64,000 nucleotides of DNA, taken from the NCBI GenBank assembly GCA_024763075.1, contig JANTGF010000005.1, positions 27,219 to 91,218 on the forward strand, written 5' to 3'. Every line of letters begins with the position of its first letter. Position 1 is the first letter of the stretch. Origin of the DNA: Bacteroidales bacterium (GTDB lineage: Bacteria > Bacteroidota > Bacteroidia > Bacteroidales > VadinHA17). The notes under the pieces were generated by a model, which was not told where the DNA came from, did not search any database, and worked only from the letters and a program-made list of their open reading frames with translations. Made by a program: the position numbers and the translations under genes. Below are positions 1-8,070 of this stretch, in pieces.

Positions 1-2
1 AA

Positions 3-509
3 TCTGCAGAAAACTATAGGGAGGCGATACGTATTGATAACCAGTTTTACCCATCCAAACTAAACCTGTCAATGGTATATAACCGATTGGGTGAAAATGC
101 AAAAGCCGAATTACTTTTGAGGGATGTTGTTAAGAATCATCCCGAGGTGAATGAAGCATACTATTCTCTTGGCTTGCTGCTTGCTGAAGAAAAGAAATAT
201 AAGGAGTCGGCTGTGTATCTTGAAAAAGCAGTAGAGATAATCACTGACAGGCCCCGTATCTATTACAATCTCAGTCTTTTGTATCAGTATCTTCAAGAAC
301 CTGTAAAGGCTGAAAAAGCCATGCTAAAGGCCTTGGATATTGAACCGGGGAATCCGGATTTTATCTTTGCAATGGCTGATTTTTACCTAAAAAGAGGCGA
401 AGCAGATAAAGCAGAAGTGTATGCTTTAAAACTGAAGAAAATGTCGCCGGGAAATCAAAATGTGCAGAATCTTTTGGATGCCATTAACAGATTGAAACAA
501 AAAAAGTAA
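3..509 (+). CDS. TPR-repeat protein, 3' part only
   Basis: The frame is open from the first bases of the window, so the gene begins upstream and only its last 168 codons are visible. The internal ATG at 72 is not a credible start, because the residues before it (AENYREAIRIDNQFYPSKLNLSM) continue the same helical repeat. The visible part is a run of tetratricopeptide repeats with the usual spacing of small and aromatic residues, for example around AYYSLGLLLAEEKKYKESAV, IYYNLSLLYQYLQEPVKAEK and DFIFAMADFYLKRGEADKAE. TPR arrays bind other proteins; the partner and any upstream domain cannot be told. Gene fragments of this kind in Bacteroidota often end multi-domain TPR proteins, sometimes with a cytochrome c region upstream, but nothing here shows that. 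The ankyrin gene follows after 50 bases on the same strand. Confidence 0.85.
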   Translation, partial: SAENYREAIRIDNQFYPSKLNLSMVYNRLGENAKAELLLRDVVKNHPEVNEAYYSLGLLLAEEKKYKESAVYLEKAVEIITDRPRIYYNLSLLYQYLQEPVKAEKAMLKALDIEPGNPDFIFAMADFYLKRGEADKAEVYALKLKKMSPGNQNVQNLLDAINRLKQKK

Positions 510-559
510 CGAAAGAATATAATTTTTTTAACGATTTTATACACGAAGAATTTATTATT

Positions 560-1210
560 ATGCGAATGAATTTAAATAGAAAGTATCCGCGGATTTTAGT
601 GACCATTTCCTTTCTAATGTTGATGTTGTGGTTTCAGGCTACTTTTGTTTCATGTACATCCAAAACTAAAAAAGATACCGGTAAGAAGGAAGTTGAAACA
701 AAACCAGGGAAACAGGAACCCGGTGGAAAAGCCCTTGAACCGGACCTGTTTTTTGAGGCTGCCCTGAATGGTGACCTGGAAGGAATCAGGTCTATGCTGC
801 GGCTTGGGATGGATGTAAATATTACGGAAGAGGAGGGAAGAACAGCATTAATGTTTGCTGGCTATAACGGCCATACGGAAATTGTAAAATTATTAATTGA
901 CAGAGGGGCTGTGGTTGATTCCCGTGATCTGGCTGACAGAACGGCTCTTTTATATGCAGCTACAGGCCCTTTTCCCGAAACGGTGAAAGTACTACTGGAA
1001 AAAAAGGCAAATATCAATGCAGTGGATAATGGGGAACACTTTTCTCCACTGATGCATGCTGCTGCAGAAGGAAACCTTGATGTGGTTAAAATATTAATTG
1101 ATTATGGTGCTGATCCGACTTTAAAGGATGTGGACGGAGATACAGCCGAATCATTTGCAAGGCAAAAAGGACATACTGAAGTTGTGGAGTACTTAAAATC
1201 TTTGAAATAA
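560..1210 (+). CDS. Ankyrin-repeat lipoprotein
   Basis: This 216-residue protein starts with a basic N-terminus, a hydrophobic stretch and a lipobox (TFVSC, Cys at about residue 32), so it should be lipidated and exported. A low-complexity Lys/Glu/Pro linker follows. From about residue 60 there are four ankyrin repeats, recognisable by GRTALMFAGYNGHTEIVKLL, by DRTALLYAA and by SPLMHAAAEGNLDVVKILI. Ankyrin repeats are protein-binding scaffolds, and no catalytic domain is present. An earlier methionine two codons into the protein (MRM) makes the exact start uncertain by two residues. The gene runs directly into the acetyltransferase gene, whose ATG begins two bases after this stop, so the two are probably co-transcribed. 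The partner is unknown. Confidence 0.85.
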   Translation: MRMNLNRKYPRILVTISFLMLMLWFQATFVSCTSKTKKDTGKKEVETKPGKQEPGGKALEPDLFFEAALNGDLEGIRSMLRLGMDVNITEEEGRTALMFAGYNGHTEIVKLLIDRGAVVDSRDLADRTALLYAATGPFPETVKVLLEKKANINAVDNGEHFSPLMHAAAEGNLDVVKILIDYGADPTLKDVDGDTAESFARQKGHTEVVEYLKSLK

Positions 1211-1211
1211 A

Positions 1212-1733
1212 ATGGTATTTTCAGGTAGTAAGGAAGTAAGCCTGCGGCCATTCAGGATGTCTGATAAGGAGAGACTTGTGGAGTTGGCAAACAACAAGAA
1301 TATAAGTATAAACCTTCGCGATGGTTTTCCGCATCCATACAATATAGATGATGCGGAGCGTTTCATTAAAAATTGTATAAATCAAAATCCGGTCTTAAAT
1401 TTTGCTATTGAGCTTGACGGATTATATGTCGGGAACATTGGCCTGGTTATGGGAAAGGATGTTTACCGGAAAAGTGCTGAAATTGGATATTTCCTTGGAG
1501 AACCCTACTGGAATATGGGAATTATGTCTGAAGCAGTAAACCTGATGGTTGATTTTGGTTTTGAAAACCTGGATATTGTCCGGATACATACCGGAGTTTT
1601 TGAATACAATATGGCTTCACAACGGGTACTTGAAAAATGTGGGTTTTACAAAGAAGCGGTTTTTAAACGGGCTGTTTTTAAAAATCGCAGGATTTGGGAC
1701 GAAGTACGGTATGCAAAACTGAAAACGGAATAG
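1212..1733 (+). CDS. GNAT-family N-acetyltransferase (RimJ/RimL type)
   Basis: At 173 residues the length is normal for a single GNAT domain of the Acetyltransf_3 (RimJ/RimL-like) group. Visible hallmarks are an N-terminal LRPFRMSDKERLVELANN segment, the beta-strand AEIGYFLGEPYWNMGIMSEAV that carries the acetyl-CoA pyrophosphate loop, and the C-terminal IHTGVFEYNMASQRVLEKCGF motif typical of this group. Such enzymes move an acetyl group from acetyl-CoA to an amine, either a protein N-terminus or a small molecule. The substrate cannot be predicted. The ATG lies two bases after the ankyrin stop codon, which indicates translational coupling. It converges with the GH92 gene 28 bases downstream. 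Confidence 0.85.
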   Translation: MVFSGSKEVSLRPFRMSDKERLVELANNKNISINLRDGFPHPYNIDDAERFIKNCINQNPVLNFAIELDGLYVGNIGLVMGKDVYRKSAEIGYFLGEPYWNMGIMSEAVNLMVDFGFENLDIVRIHTGVFEYNMASQRVLEKCGFYKEAVFKRAVFKNRRIWDEVRYAKLKTE

Positions 1734-1761
1734 TGACTCCGGGAAAACGCCAAATATTGCC

Positions 1762-4050
1762 TTATTCCCGTTTTGAAAATGAATATGGAAAATCTTCTTT
1801 TTGTATCCCTCTTTTAAAATTCGGTATTGAATCCATCTCCAGCTTAAGCACACCTCCTTTCATAATATCTTCATGGCTGATCAGGTTCTTTGTATATTTC
1901 CTGCCATTTAAGAATGCTTCCCTTATGTACACATTCTTTTTGCTGTTTTGGTCTGCCTGAACCGTAAAAGTTTTACCGTTTTCCAGATAGAGAGTGATCT
2001 TGTTGAAGAGGGGAGAACCCAGTACATATTCTCCGGAACCCGGACAAACAGGATAAAAACCCATGGCCGAAAATACAAACCAGGCGGAAGTCTGGCCGTT
2101 ATCTTCATCACCACATAATCCGTCGGGGAACGGAGTATAGAGTATATCCATTACCTCGCGCACATGTTTCTGTGCTTTCCATGGCTGGCCGGCATAATTG
2201 TACAGATAGATGGCATGTTGGATGGGCTGATTTCCGTGGGCATACTGTCCCATTCCGGCAATGACCATTTCGGTGATCTCATGTATCTGAAAACCATAAT
2301 AGGAATAATCAAAAGAGGGTGGAGAACTGAATACCGAATCCAGTTTTGCCGCAAATGCTTCTTTCCCGCCCATCAGGTCAATTAAACCCTGAGGATCATG
2401 AAAAACAGACCATGTATAATGCCAGGAAGAGCCTTCAGTAAAGGCATCTCCCCACTTGTCAGGAATAAAAGGGGATTGCCAGGTTCCGTCCAGATTCTTT
2501 CCCCGCATAAAGTTGGTTGAGGTGTCGAAAACATTACGGTAATACAGTGCCCTTTTGGCAAAAGTATCCACCTCACTTTCGGGCCGGTTCAGCGCTTCGG
2601 CAAGCTTCATAACGGTGAAATCATCGTAAGAATACTCCAGGGTACGTGCTACATTTTCATTAACTCCCACATTGTAGGGTATATACCCCAACCGGTTGTA
2701 ATAATCCACCCCGTATCTCCCGACAGAATGCATAGGCCCTTCATTCTTACTGTTTTTCAAAATGGCTTCGTAAAGCGTTTTAATATCGTAATCCCTGATC
2801 CCTTTTAAAAAAGCATCGGCAATATTAGCCGCTGAATTGGATCCGATCATGACGTTACGATGTCCGGGACTTGCCCATTCCGGCAGCCAGCCACTCTCCC
2901 TGTATGTATTCACCAGCCCTTTCATAAGCTGGTTGTCAAAATCACGGTACATCAGGGTGAAAAATGGAAATACTGCACGGAAAGTATCCCAGAAACCATT
3001 ATCTGTAAACATATAACCCGGCAATATTTTTCCGTTATACGGACTGTAGTGGATCATCCTGTTTTCTTTATCAAATTCATAAAAGATTCTGGGGAAAAGT
3101 AAGGTCCGGTATAAGGCGGTATAAAAAATGGTTTTCTGATCTTTACTGCCACCTTCCACTTTAATTCTGTTTAATTCTTTATTCCAGGCTTTTTTCGCTT
3201 TTTCTTTCGTAGTATTAAAAGAATCATCGCCAATTTCTCTTTGCAGGTTCAGTTCTGCCTGTTCTGTACTGATAAATGAGGATGCTATTTTCAGGTTTAT
3301 TATTTCTCCTTTTTTTGTGGAGAACCGGAGGATGGCTCCTGTTGCTTCACCTTCGGCTTCCTGTTTATTCTTCAGACCTTCTGAATCTTTCCAGGTATAA
3401 AAAGCTACTGCAGTTTTATCGTATGTGATTACAAAATAGTTTTTGAAATTTTCAGGAACTCCTCCGTTGTTATTCCTGCAATAACCAAGGATCTTTTTCT
3501 CACCGGGAAGGATTTTTACTTTGGATCCTTTGTCAAAAGCATCCAGCAGGATAAAAGAACTGTCGGATTCCGGAAAAGTAATCCGAAACTGCGCGGCTCT
3601 TTCCGTAGGAGTAATCTCTGTGGTAATGTCGTAATCGCCAAGATAAGCTTTATAATAGTGAGGTTTGGCAATTTCTCTTTTATGGCTGTACCAGGAGGCT
3701 CTTTCCTTTTCCTGCTTTGTTAATTTGCCGGCCATGGGCATTATTGAAAATGCCCCGTAATCACCCATCCATGGGGAGGGTTGGTGTGTTTGTTTAAAAC
3801 CGGTGATCTTTTTCCCGGCATAGGCATAGAACCAGCCACCATGCAGGCTTGTCTGGGGCGACCAGAAATTCATTCCCCGTGGCAGGGCAATTGCCGGGTA
3901 GGTATTACCGTTGGACAATCTGAAATCAGAATCTGTACCAATAAGGGGGTTGACATAGTCTGACAGATTATCCTTTTTTTGTTCCGTTTTGGGCCCCTTG
4001 CAGGAGAAAAAAAGGAAAGGCAGGAAAATCAGGGGAATGAGTTGTTTCAT
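1762..4050 (-). CDS. GH92 alpha-mannosidase-family lipoprotein (copy 1)
   Basis: The ATG at 4050 gives MKQLIPLIFLPFLFFSCKG, a clean lipoprotein signal with Cys at residue 17. A longer frame reaches 4137, but a promoter -10-type box lies at 4135-4142, so that extension would be untranscribed. The mature protein begins DYVNPLIGTDSDF, the usual opening of the GH92 N-terminal beta-sandwich. It also carries the catalytic-domain signatures WDTFRAVFPFFTLMYRD, GGWLPEWASPGHRNVMIGS-like, HGNQP and GDEDNGQTSAWFVFSAMGFYPVCPG. GH92 enzymes are calcium-dependent exo-alpha-mannosidases that invert configuration, usually acting on alpha-1,2/1,3/1,6 mannosides of N-glycans or yeast mannan. The canonical YPVCPG ending distinguishes this copy from the other two in the window. 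It is probably displayed on the outer membrane. The linkage specificity is not predictable. Confidence 0.93.
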   Translation of the reverse strand: MKQLIPLIFLPFLFFSCKGPKTEQKKDNLSDYVNPLIGTDSDFRLSNGNTYPAIALPRGMNFWSPQTSLHGGWFYAYAGKKITGFKQTHQPSPWMGDYGAFSIMPMAGKLTKQEKERASWYSHKREIAKPHYYKAYLGDYDITTEITPTERAAQFRITFPESDSSFILLDAFDKGSKVKILPGEKKILGYCRNNNGGVPENFKNYFVITYDKTAVAFYTWKDSEGLKNKQEAEGEATGAILRFSTKKGEIINLKIASSFISTEQAELNLQREIGDDSFNTTKEKAKKAWNKELNRIKVEGGSKDQKTIFYTALYRTLLFPRIFYEFDKENRMIHYSPYNGKILPGYMFTDNGFWDTFRAVFPFFTLMYRDFDNQLMKGLVNTYRESGWLPEWASPGHRNVMIGSNSAANIADAFLKGIRDYDIKTLYEAILKNSKNEGPMHSVGRYGVDYYNRLGYIPYNVGVNENVARTLEYSYDDFTVMKLAEALNRPESEVDTFAKRALYYRNVFDTSTNFMRGKNLDGTWQSPFIPDKWGDAFTEGSSWHYTWSVFHDPQGLIDLMGGKEAFAAKLDSVFSSPPSFDYSYYGFQIHEITEMVIAGMGQYAHGNQPIQHAIYLYNYAGQPWKAQKHVREVMDILYTPFPDGLCGDEDNGQTSAWFVFSAMGFYPVCPGSGEYVLGSPLFNKITLYLENGKTFTVQADQNSKKNVYIREAFLNGRKYTKNLISHEDIMKGGVLKLEMDSIPNFKRGIQKEDFPYSFSKRE

Positions 4051-4133
4051 TTCACTTGTTTTTATTTTGAACAGGAAGGACTGCAAAAGGAAAAGAAATC
4101 CCATAGCAAGCCGTAATTTGATAAAAAATGAAC

Positions 4134-4158
4134 TCAAAAATAGTTTATTTTCTGCAAA
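4134..4158 (-). promoter_or_regulatory. Promoter segment of the GH92 gene, shared with the sulfatase promoter
   Basis: Read on the minus strand, 4142-4135 is TATTTTTG, a perfect match to the Bacteroidota -7 consensus TAnnTTTG. It sits about 85 bases before the chosen ATG at 4050. The 25-bp block around it matches the block at 7985-8009 in front of the sulfatase gene at 22 of 25 positions. A good -33 TTTG at the normal spacing is not evident, so the call rests on the -7 box and the conservation. Confidence 0.5.
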
Positions 4159-4342
4159 TCTACAGAATTGGTTAATCAGATAGATGAATCTTCCCCTATA
4201 AAAAGTAATTGTTAGAGAAAATAACTACCGGATACAACTCCCTTGAAAGAATATAATAGGTATCTTTACTTTCAAAAGTTATCTATGTAAACATAGTTTG
4301 TGCACAAGCAAATTGAACATCCTGCTAAATGAGACAATACTA

Positions 4343-4975
4343 ATGATTGAATATTGGGAATCGAGTTTTAAGGAGATGCAGACAACTTGGGGATTTGAGC
4401 CTTCTGATTCTGCAATTTTATCAAAGGACTTTTTTCTTGACTGTAAAGCAAAAAAAATTTTAATTCCAGGGATTGGATACGGACGAAATGCAAAAATATT
4501 TTGTGACAACGGATTCGATGTGACAGGAATTGAAATTTCAAAAACGGCGATTAATTTAGCAAAGAGTATAAATGGACTTGAAATAAAAATTTATAATGGT
4601 TCTGTTACTGAAATGCCTTTTGAAAACAAGATGTATGATGGAATATTTTGTTATGCCTTAATTCACTTGTTAAATTTCCGAGAAAGGAGAAAATTTATCA
4701 AAGATTGTTTTGGTCAACTAAAACCAAATGGACATATGATTTTTACGGTTGTTTCAAAAAAAGCATCAATGTTTGGAAGTGGAAAACAATTAAGTAAAGA
4801 CAGATTTGAAATAATGAAAGGATTAAGTGTATTCTTTTACGATACAGATTCAGTAAAAAGAGAATTTAAAAAATATGGATTGGTAGAGTTTTCAGAAATA
4901 GATGAACCAATTAAGCATATGGAAAATGAACCACCAATTAAATGTATTTTAGTAAAATGTAAACGGATTGAATAG
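4343..4975 (+). CDS. Class I SAM-dependent methyltransferase
   Basis: The protein is 210 residues from the ATG at 4343, which gives MIEYWESSFKEMQTTWGFEP. This is the usual N-terminus of this small Bacteroidota/Firmicutes family, whereas a TTG 45 bases upstream adds residues without family resemblance. Motif I (ILIPGIGYGRNA) binds S-adenosylmethionine, followed by the acidic GIEIS strand and YDGIFCYALIHLLN. The C-terminus KHMENEPPIKCILVKC is also characteristic. The substrate is unknown; relatives are annotated only as methyltransferase-domain proteins, some near tellurite-resistance TehB. Base composition here is visibly more AT-rich than in neighbours, consistent with recent transfer together with the serine hydrolase downstream. 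Confidence 0.85.
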   Translation: MIEYWESSFKEMQTTWGFEPSDSAILSKDFFLDCKAKKILIPGIGYGRNAKIFCDNGFDVTGIEISKTAINLAKSINGLEIKIYNGSVTEMPFENKMYDGIFCYALIHLLNFRERRKFIKDCFGQLKPNGHMIFTVVSKKASMFGSGKQLSKDRFEIMKGLSVFFYDTDSVKREFKKYGLVEFSEIDEPIKHMENEPPIKCILVKCKRIE

Positions 4976-5066
4976 CGCAGATGAAAAAATCGAAATAATT
5001 GAATATGAAAGGATTTTTCTTAACGAACATTTAAAAATGATACTCCGTATTCAAGAACACAGCTGA
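4974..5066 (+). pseudogene. Possible gene remnant between methyltransferase and serine hydrolase
   Basis: Directly after the methyltransferase an open stretch reads SADEKIEIIEYERIFLNEHL and on to a stop (31 codons including the stop). It has protein-like composition but no start codon or recognisable domain. It may be the tail of a lost gene in the AT-rich island, or chance. The next real gene starts 16 bases further on. Confidence 0.2.
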
Positions 5067-5082
5067 AGACTAAAAAGAAAAA

Positions 5083-6111
5083 ATGATAAAAAATAAAAAA
5101 GCCAAATGGATTGTAAGAGTGTTATTGCTTGTTGGAACAATAGTTTCAATGTTTTTTGTGCCATGGATTTTGGTAAAGGCATGGATTTTACCACTACCCG
5201 ACACAATTCAAGAACAAGTAGATGAGGCTATAGGGCACGGATTTGATGGAATGATTGTTTATATAGATCAAGCAGGGGAACCATCAAAATTTTATACCGG
5301 AGGTTGGAAAGATAGAAAGAAGAAAATACCAGCAGACCCAAAATCACTCTTCAAAATTGCCAGTATAAGCAAACTTTATACAGCAGTAGCAGTTACCAAA
5401 TTGGTTAAAGAAAATCGTTTGTTTTTTGATAAAACGCTAGCCTATTACCTGCCAGAGCTAAAAGGAAGAATAGAAAATGCTGAAGAAATCACCTTGAAAA
5501 TGATGGTTCAGCATCGGTCTGGGATACCCAATTTTACAGACAATCCCGCTTTTTGGCAAAACGAACAAGAGAACAGTAAAGATGCGCTCGAATTTGCACT
5601 CGATATGCCCGCAAGTTTCAAACCCGACAAAGGCTATGAATATTCAAATACCAATTATTTGTTGCTGCGCCGGATTATGGATAATGTTTTAGGATACAAC
5701 CATAACGAATATATCAAGGAAAAAATTTTAAAACCCCTTAAACTTAAGAATACGTTTTTTTCGATTACCGAGGTCAATTTAGAGGATGTAATGAGCGGTT
5801 ATTATGTTGGATATGACGAAGATTTTAAAGAAAACGAATACGGAATGTTGGCTACCGCAGAGGATGTTGCTATATTCTTACGAGCCTTGAATGATGGGTC
5901 TGTTTTTGGGGAAGGCGAACAAGAAATCTACCCTTACAAATACAATCACGGTGGTTTGGTCATCGGTTATCAAAGTTTGGCGGAATACCACAAAGATATT
6001 GATGCGGTGGTAGTTCAATTTATCAATACAACAGATTTTGAAGGGTATGAATGGAATTTATCACAAATTTCAATTAACCGAATTGTGAAAATATTAAGAA
6101 AGAAAAACTAG
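5083..6111 (+). CDS. Serine hydrolase of the beta-lactamase / penicillin-binding family
   Basis: This 342-residue protein has an N-terminal membrane anchor or signal (residues about 9-34) followed by a class C beta-lactamase-type domain. The three active-site elements are visible: SISK (nucleophile Ser94, Lys97), YSN (Tyr187-Asn189) and HGG at 289-291. Proteins like this act as D-Ala-D-Ala carboxypeptidases, esterases or peptidases in the periplasm, and few are true beta-lactamases. Interval spacing and the short C-terminal part are somewhat compact compared with the usual 350-400 residues. The gene is AT-rich like the methyltransferase before it. A fragment of a second, related hydrolase C-terminus lies 175 bases downstream (6286-6399), so a tandem pair may once have existed. 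Confidence 0.85.
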   Translation: MIKNKKAKWIVRVLLLVGTIVSMFFVPWILVKAWILPLPDTIQEQVDEAIGHGFDGMIVYIDQAGEPSKFYTGGWKDRKKKIPADPKSLFKIASISKLYTAVAVTKLVKENRLFFDKTLAYYLPELKGRIENAEEITLKMMVQHRSGIPNFTDNPAFWQNEQENSKDALEFALDMPASFKPDKGYEYSNTNYLLLRRIMDNVLGYNHNEYIKEKILKPLKLKNTFFSITEVNLEDVMSGYYVGYDEDFKENEYGMLATAEDVAIFLRALNDGSVFGEGEQEIYPYKYNHGGLVIGYQSLAEYHKDIDAVVVQFINTTDFEGYEWNLSQISINRIVKILRKKN

Positions 6112-6285
6112 CCACAACATAGTAGGATTTAAGGCTCAGTTGAGCCAAAAAAAGAGGCAGCAAAATTGATTCTTACTGCTTTTTGTGATATAGATTCTCC
6201 CTGATTAACCACCCTCAATTGAGTTTTAAATTTTGCCTGCCCGCCGTATCCCGAATTTAGTGGAGAAGGAGGGTTGGGCTAAGAT

Positions 6286-6399
6286 TATCCGGATTACAAA
6301 ATAGCTATTGCAATACAAGTGAACACCGATGTAAATGTGGATTTAGGTAGTTATATTACCAGACTTTCCCAAGTATTGCTGATAGATGTACCCGAATAA
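6286..6399 (+). pseudogene. Remnant of a serine hydrolase C-terminus
   Basis: The 37 codons read YPDYKIAIAIQVNTDVN, then DLGSYITRLSQVLL and a stop. This resembles the last beta-strands and helix of beta-lactamase-family serine hydrolases, where a segment of the type alpha-IALxxQVNTD is followed by a terminal helix. A stop codon lies six bases before the fragment, and there is no start, active-site Ser or YxN motif. I read it as the leftover of a second hydrolase gene related to the one at 5083-6111. The family assignment is from memory of the motif. Confidence 0.5.
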
Positions 6400-6442
6400 T
6401 TAATTGATCTCCTCAAAGAGAAGTAACTGGGGTTGGAATAAC

Positions 6443-6498
6443 TTGCTGAAAAACACAACTGAATATCAGTGTTTTATAAATTATTACTTTTTCAGCAA
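6443..6498 (-). terminator. Inverted repeat downstream of the sulfatase, likely terminator
   Basis: Eleven-base perfect arms (TTGCTGAAAAA and TTTTTCAGCAA) enclose an inner imperfect stem formed by AAAACACTGA and its partner. On the minus strand it begins 11 bases after the sulfatase stop codon, and the inner stem is followed by TTTTTC. That makes it a plausible transcription terminator, although a small palindromic insertion is also possible. Confidence 0.5.
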
Positions 6499-6508
6499 AC
6501 CCTACCTG

Positions 6509-7957
6509 TTATTTTTTTTTAGAACTATAATCAATACCCAAATCATTCGACCGGACAGAGATAAGCTTTTCTTTTAGTTTATTCCTGAAGTCAGTCACAA
6601 TGCCGGCATACTCCGGTTTATTTGCAAGATTGGTATATTGCTTTGGGTCTTTTTCCATATCAAACAACTCAATACCGAGAGAAGCGTCTTCATTGTACTG
6701 AATGTAAGCCCATTTTTTGGTACGCAATAGAAATGTATTTCCTCCCTGTGTAACTGTAAAAGCCATATCTCTGACTTTTGCCTCCGGGTCATCCAGTGTT
6801 TTTGCCAGGCTTCTGCCCTGTAGATGTTCAGAAACTTTCAGACCTGCCAGTTCAGCAAGGGTGGGATAAAGATCTATTAACTCTGCAAAAGAGTTGCACA
6901 CCGCGGGCTTTTTGCCGGGTACTTTAATAATCAGCGGAACACGTGCGGATTCTTCTTTCACACTTACTTTCATCCAGAAGCTGTGCTCACCCAAATGGTA
7001 ACCATGATCTGAGGTAAATACTATAATTGTATTATCTTCCAGGCCTTCTTCTTTCAGGATATTCAGCACTTTACCCACCTGTGTATCCATATACGATACA
7101 GAAGCATAGTAGGCTGCCACGGCCTTCTTTTCCTGGTCCGGTGTCATCTTTGCGTTTACAGTGGTTACATAGTTTATTCCCCGTTTTGGAATATCGTCCC
7201 AATCTCCTTTTATTTTTGGAGGCATTACAATTTCTGAATAGGGATAGGGCTCAAAATAATGCTTTGGGGCAACAAACGGAACATGTGGTCGAACAAAACC
7301 CACCGCCAGGAAAAAAGGCTCATTTTTATGTTTCCTTAATAATTCGCAAGCCTTTTTAGCCGTTTTACCATCTGCATGTACCAGGTCATCACCCTCAGCT
7401 TTAACAATTGTCATAACATTTCCTCCCCTGATTGGCAAAGTTCCGTCAGGGTTTCCCTGCACCAGTTCACCTTCTCCAGGAGCTTTCCATTCCGGCCCTT
7501 TGCTGTTGAAGCGTTCTGTCCAGGAAGCTTCATCATCTTTTCCATTGCTGCCCGTTTCAATATCCCGGGGAACACCCATGTGGAAAATCTTACTGACCCT
7601 GGCAGTGTAATATCCATTGTCTTTAAATAGTTGTGCCCATGATTTTCTGTCAGGACCCACATTCTTCCTACCACTAACATAACCAAAGGTTGTTGTAGCA
7701 CTGGGATAGTAACCAAACATAAAGGAGGCTCTTGAAGGCCCGCAGACAGGATACTGACAATAAGCTCTGGTATAGCGGGTACCCTCCGATGCCAGCTTAT
7801 CGATATTTGGCGTTTTGCTCACTTTATTTTCATAGGAGGATACAGCTGTGGATGTTAGATCATCGGCAATTATAAACAGCACGTTGAGTTTCTTTTCCTT
7901 AGGTTTTAAGCAACTCAGGCTCAGAAGGGAAAATGCAAAAAGAAGAAGGTATTTCAT
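6509..7957 (-). CDS. Sulfatase lipoprotein, iduronate-2-sulfatase-like
   Basis: This 482-residue protein has a lipoprotein signal (LLSLSC, Cys16) and then the sulfatase fold. The metal-binding ADD at residues 31-33 is present. So is the formylglycine motif CGPSR with Cys72, which must be oxidised by a sulfatase-maturating enzyme (not encoded in the window). Further motifs are FFLAVGFVRPHVPFVAP, FTSDHGYHLGEHSFWMK (metal ligands Asp-His) and a C-terminal substrate-lining domain. The VRPHxPF and GYHLGEH signatures place it in the iduronate-2-sulfatase-like group (SulfAtlas S1_7 by memory). It would remove sulfate esters from a sulfated glycan in the periplasm or at the cell surface. It stands alone, but its promoter block is shared with GH92 copy 1. 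Confidence 0.92.
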   Translation of the reverse strand: MKYLLLFAFSLLSLSCLKPKEKKLNVLFIIADDLTSTAVSSYENKVSKTPNIDKLASEGTRYTRAYCQYPVCGPSRASFMFGYYPSATTTFGYVSGRKNVGPDRKSWAQLFKDNGYYTARVSKIFHMGVPRDIETGSNGKDDEASWTERFNSKGPEWKAPGEGELVQGNPDGTLPIRGGNVMTIVKAEGDDLVHADGKTAKKACELLRKHKNEPFFLAVGFVRPHVPFVAPKHYFEPYPYSEIVMPPKIKGDWDDIPKRGINYVTTVNAKMTPDQEKKAVAAYYASVSYMDTQVGKVLNILKEEGLEDNTIIVFTSDHGYHLGEHSFWMKVSVKEESARVPLIIKVPGKKPAVCNSFAELIDLYPTLAELAGLKVSEHLQGRSLAKTLDDPEAKVRDMAFTVTQGGNTFLLRTKKWAYIQYNEDASLGIELFDMEKDPKQYTNLANKPEYAGIVTDFRNKLKEKLISVRSNDLGIDYSSKKK

Positions 7958-7984
7958 AGAAAACAGGATTTTATAAAGTTTTAA

Positions 7985-8009
7985 TCAAAAATAGTCTATT
8001 TCCTGCACA
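7985..8009 (-). promoter_or_regulatory. Promoter segment of the sulfatase gene
   Basis: On the minus strand 7993-7986 is TATTTTTG, a perfect TAnnTTTG -7 box, about 30 bases before the ATG at 7957. The surrounding 25 bp match the block at 4134-4158 with three substitutions. A clear -33 element is not seen. Confidence 0.5.
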
Positions 8010-8070
8010 TTTGTTTTGTTTAAAAGGGAATATATTTTTCCAGGTTATGGATAAAAGGATGCAATGTGGA

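Larger units (their letters stand above)
6112..6508. other. Intergenic region with hairpins and a hydrolase remnant
   Basis: No intact gene is seen. The region holds a small perfect hairpin at 6133-6146 (GGCTCA/TGAGCC arms), the serine-hydrolase C-terminal fragment at 6286-6399, and a longer inverted repeat at 6443-6498. The composition changes from AT-rich back to the chromosomal average across it, so it may be the right border of the acquired island. Confidence 0.6.

Noticed and set aside
4051..4137. N-terminal extension of GH92 copy 1 to 4137
   Set aside because: The lipoprotein signal starts at 4050 and the extension overlaps the promoter -7 box, so it would not be in the transcript.
6133..6146. 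Terminator of the serine hydrolase from the GGCTCA/TGAGCC hairpin
   Set aside because: The stem is followed by an A-run, not a T-run, on the coding strand; stem length is only six bases.
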